Positions 37,185 through 38,884 of a stretch of 38,884 nucleotides of DNA are shown one piece after another (the first letter of the stretch is position 1; each line of letters starts with the position of its first letter). The DNA is taken from IMG/VR virus record IMGVR_UViG_3300046517_001040, positions 1-38,884 of that record. One strand, given 5' to 3'. Source of the DNA: a virus. The position numbers and the translations under genes are program-made. The notes beneath the pieces are model-generated. The model was not told the DNA's origin and searched no databases. It saw nothing but the letters and a program-made list of their open reading frames with translations.

Positions 37185-38777
37185 TTAGCCGATGAGGCTT
37201 TCGATATCGACCGGCTTGATCGCGGCATCGCGCGCACGCAGCCCGAGCAGCATGGCGAGCGCCACCGCGCCGTCGATGCGGAACCGCGCCTTGCCCTTGT
37301 CGAGCTTGCGGTTGCCGGCCGGATCGGTGGTGGCGATCGCGTTACCCATGTTCCAATTCAGTAACGGATTGTTATTGTGCACCAGCGAGCGTTCGGTGAT
37401 GGCCAACTCGAGCGCATCGATGGCCGGCGCCATATCCTTGAAGCCCTGGCCCCACGGCACGACCCGCAAGCCATCGCCCTTCTCGCCGTCCTTGTAGGTC
37501 TGCAGCCCGAGCCGATCGAACTCGCGCATCAGTTCGTTGATGCGCCAGCGATCGTAAGCCAGGCCGCGAATGCGATAACGCTGCGTCAGCTCGGCGATGT
37601 AGAGCGCCACCACCGAGGGATCGATGCTCTTGCCGGGCGAGGTCTTGAGGTGCCCCGCCTCGTGCCATTCCACATAACGCAAATTGCCGGCGCCGAAGTC
37701 GCGGTTGGAATGGTCGCGCAGCAGATCGGCCGGCTTCCAAAACAGCGACTGCACCCGCATCGGCTCGTCGACCGAGCCCATCACCAGCGCGGTCAGATCC
37801 CAGACGCTCGACAGATCGACGCCAAGATAGACCTCCTCGCCGTCGATAAACTCAGCCGGCCCGGCACAGGCAAACCATTCGGCGCGGGCGATCAGCGAGG
37901 CATTCGGCGATACCCGCTGATTCAGGAACAGGTTGCGCACCTTCGGCTCTTCCGCCGGCATGCGCAGCGCCTTGTAGACCGCGGTGGCCAAATCCTCCCT
38001 ATCGCGAAAGATGCCGAGCGCCGGGTTGGCCTTCGACCACTGACTCTCGTCATCGAGCGCGCAGTCCTCGTCGGCGGCGTAGAGATGGCAGACGATGGCC
38101 GGGTCGGTCTTGGCCAGCCCGTCGTCGATCAGTTTCGAAAGGATATGCTCGGGATCGTTCGACTGCGTGCTGATCGTTACAAACAGCGGCTCGTCGCGGC
38201 CACCGAACGAGGTGTCGAGCACGTCGTAGAGGTCGCGACTTTTGGCCTGCGCCAGCTCGTCGTAGATCACCAGGCTCGGCAGGTAGCCGTGCTTGGTGCC
38301 GGCCTCGGCCGAAATGGCGCGGTAGATCGAGCCGGTCGGCCGCGCCACCATGGTCTTGGTCGACGGCACCACCTCGACCATCGCCATCAGCTCGGGCTCC
38401 AGCTCGACGATCTGGCGGGCGAACTTGAACACGATCGCCGCCTGGTCGCGGTCGTTGGCGGCGCTGTAGATTTCGCCGTTCGGAATCGCTTCCGGCCCGA
38501 TCAGATGCGCCAGCGCCAGCGCCGCGATCAGCGCGGTCTTGCCGTTCTTGCGCCCGATCGACAGGATCGCCCGCCGCACCACGCGCCGCCCGTTGCGGTG
38601 CGGCTCGTAGATGTCACGAAGCCAGTTTTTCTGAAACGGCGCCAGCTTGAACCGCTTGCCCTGGCCCTTCCCACTCGGCACCGTCAGACACTCGATGAAC
38701 TTGATGACCTTGGCGGCCCGCCGCTTGCCGTCCGGTGTCCTCACCGCCAACGAGGCCGGCGAACTTCGACCGGGCAT
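37185..38777 (-). CDS. terL: Terminase large subunit, HK97 type (530 aa from the chosen start)
   Basis: ATP-driven DNA packaging motor with nuclease. Walker A is SIGRKNGKTA, Walker B LVIYDE (about 169-174 from the chosen start), with the coupling Thr/Ser in LFVTISTQSNDPEHILSKLI. The nuclease Asp appears in YLGVDLSSVWDLTALVMGSV and a second acidic motif in the C-terminal third (FRIDGAVALAMLLGLRA). The in-frame ORF continues to 38843, but that part overlaps the small-subunit reading frame. I therefore start at the ATG at 38777; a GTG at 38744 is also possible. Confidence 0.9.
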   Translation of the reverse strand: MPGRSSPASLAVRTPDGKRRAAKVIKFIECLTVPSGKGQGKRFKLAPFQKNWLRDIYEPHRNGRRVVRRAILSIGRKNGKTALIAALALAHLIGPEAIPNGEIYSAANDRDQAAIVFKFARQIVELEPELMAMVEVVPSTKTMVARPTGSIYRAISAEAGTKHGYLPSLVIYDELAQAKSRDLYDVLDTSFGGRDEPLFVTISTQSNDPEHILSKLIDDGLAKTDPAIVCHLYAADEDCALDDESQWSKANPALGIFRDREDLATAVYKALRMPAEEPKVRNLFLNQRVSPNASLIARAEWFACAGPAEFIDGEEVYLGVDLSSVWDLTALVMGSVDEPMRVQSLFWKPADLLRDHSNRDFGAGNLRYVEWHEAGHLKTSPGKSIDPSVVALYIAELTQRYRIRGLAYDRWRINELMREFDRLGLQTYKDGEKGDGLRVVPWGQGFKDMAPAIDALELAITERSLVHNNNPLLNWNMGNAIATTDPAGNRKLDKGKARFRIDGAVALAMLLGLRARDAAIKPVDIESLIG

Positions 38778-38884
38778 TGCCGGCAGCGACTCCGGCGGCG
38801 ATGCGGGCCCGGCTGGCCGGGGTAAATCCAAACTCACAGGCATGTTTCATCATCTCGCTACTGGCCACGCTGGCGATCGTGAGC
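38614..38884 (-). CDS. terS: C-terminal part of terminase small subunit, P27-like (partial at the right edge)
   Basis: From the right edge the minus strand reads LTIASVASSEMMKHACEFGF, then TPASRARIAAGVAAGNARSK and FAGLVGG. EFG-x-TP-x-SRAR followed by SKFAGL is the C-terminal signature of P27-family small terminases, which recognise cos and recruit TerL. The frame then runs on to 38614 in a Gly/Arg/Gln-rich tail overlapping terL by at least 130 nt; such a long overlap is unusual, and the tail may be non-conserved. Joined to base 1 the frame continues into the MPGRRAM start. Confidence 0.7.
   Translation of the reverse strand, partial: LTIASVASSEMMKHACEFGFTPASRARIAAGVAAGNARSKFAGLVGGEDTGRQAAGRQGHQVHRVSDGAEWEGPGQAVQAGAVSEKLAS

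Noticed and set aside
37377-38825. Long plus-strand frame opposite terL (482 codons).
   Set aside because: Same mirror effect; low-complexity Arg/Leu/His composition and a clear terL on the minus strand.
1-38884. CRISPR arrays, insertion sequences, retron or diversity-generating reverse transcriptase.
   Set aside because: No regularly spaced repeats, no transposase, and no reverse transcriptase motif were seen anywhere.

Overview
The window looks like a nearly complete genome of a temperate, long-tailed (siphovirus-type, HK97-fold) phage of an alphaproteobacterium, probably Rhizobiales and Bradyrhizobium-like. The host call is an inference. It rests on a GcrA-family regulator (a family confined to alphaproteobacteria), on a secreted protein with the VPGP / hydrophobic / RRRKK C-terminus common in Bradyrhizobiaceae, and on GC-rich coding sequence. 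The left edge carries what looks like the first codons of a P27-type small terminase and the right edge carries the C-terminus of one. Joining right edge to left edge keeps one reading frame, so the window is probably a circular map cut inside terS, possibly with some terS sequence lost.

Layout. (1) 5.66 kb down to 1, minus strand: leftward early operon starting at a Cro-like gene (HTH regulator, GcrA-like protein, MT-A70 and N4/N6 DNA methyltransferases, DUF1376 protein, small proteins, DUF6362, Zn-ribbon-like protein, HNH-like protein). A 322-bp non-coding stretch (341-662) just before the HNH/terS pair is the best place for cos. (2) 5.73-13.84 kb, plus strand: CI-like repressor, a ParB-like protein, unknown genes, a YqaJ exonuclease with a likely annealing partner, an excisionase-like HTH gene, a tyrosine integrase, then a lysogeny/moron segment (PEP-CTERM-like secreted protein, a broken small ORF, an XF1762-family protein, an AP2-like protein). 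(3) 38.88 down to 13.81 kb, minus strand: small and large terminase, HNH, protease-capsid fusion, portal, an inserted fibre/collagen-like group, head-tail connectors, tail tube, tail chaperones, tape measure, tail tip, fibres, and lysis genes.

The genes work as two divergent transcription units from the 5.64-5.73 kb switch region that converge at about 13.8 kb, where the last genes overlap tail to tail. Nearly all junctions are ATGA, GTGA or TGATG overlaps, so translational coupling dominates and strong Shine-Dalgarno sites are few.

Points that stand out: a phage GcrA homologue coupled to two DNA methyltransferases with duplicated gene-boundary sequences; a host-like exported protein beside the integrase; a -1 frameshift candidate in the tail chaperone; an apparent ochre split of a fibre-adaptor gene; and a protease-capsid fusion with an internal start.
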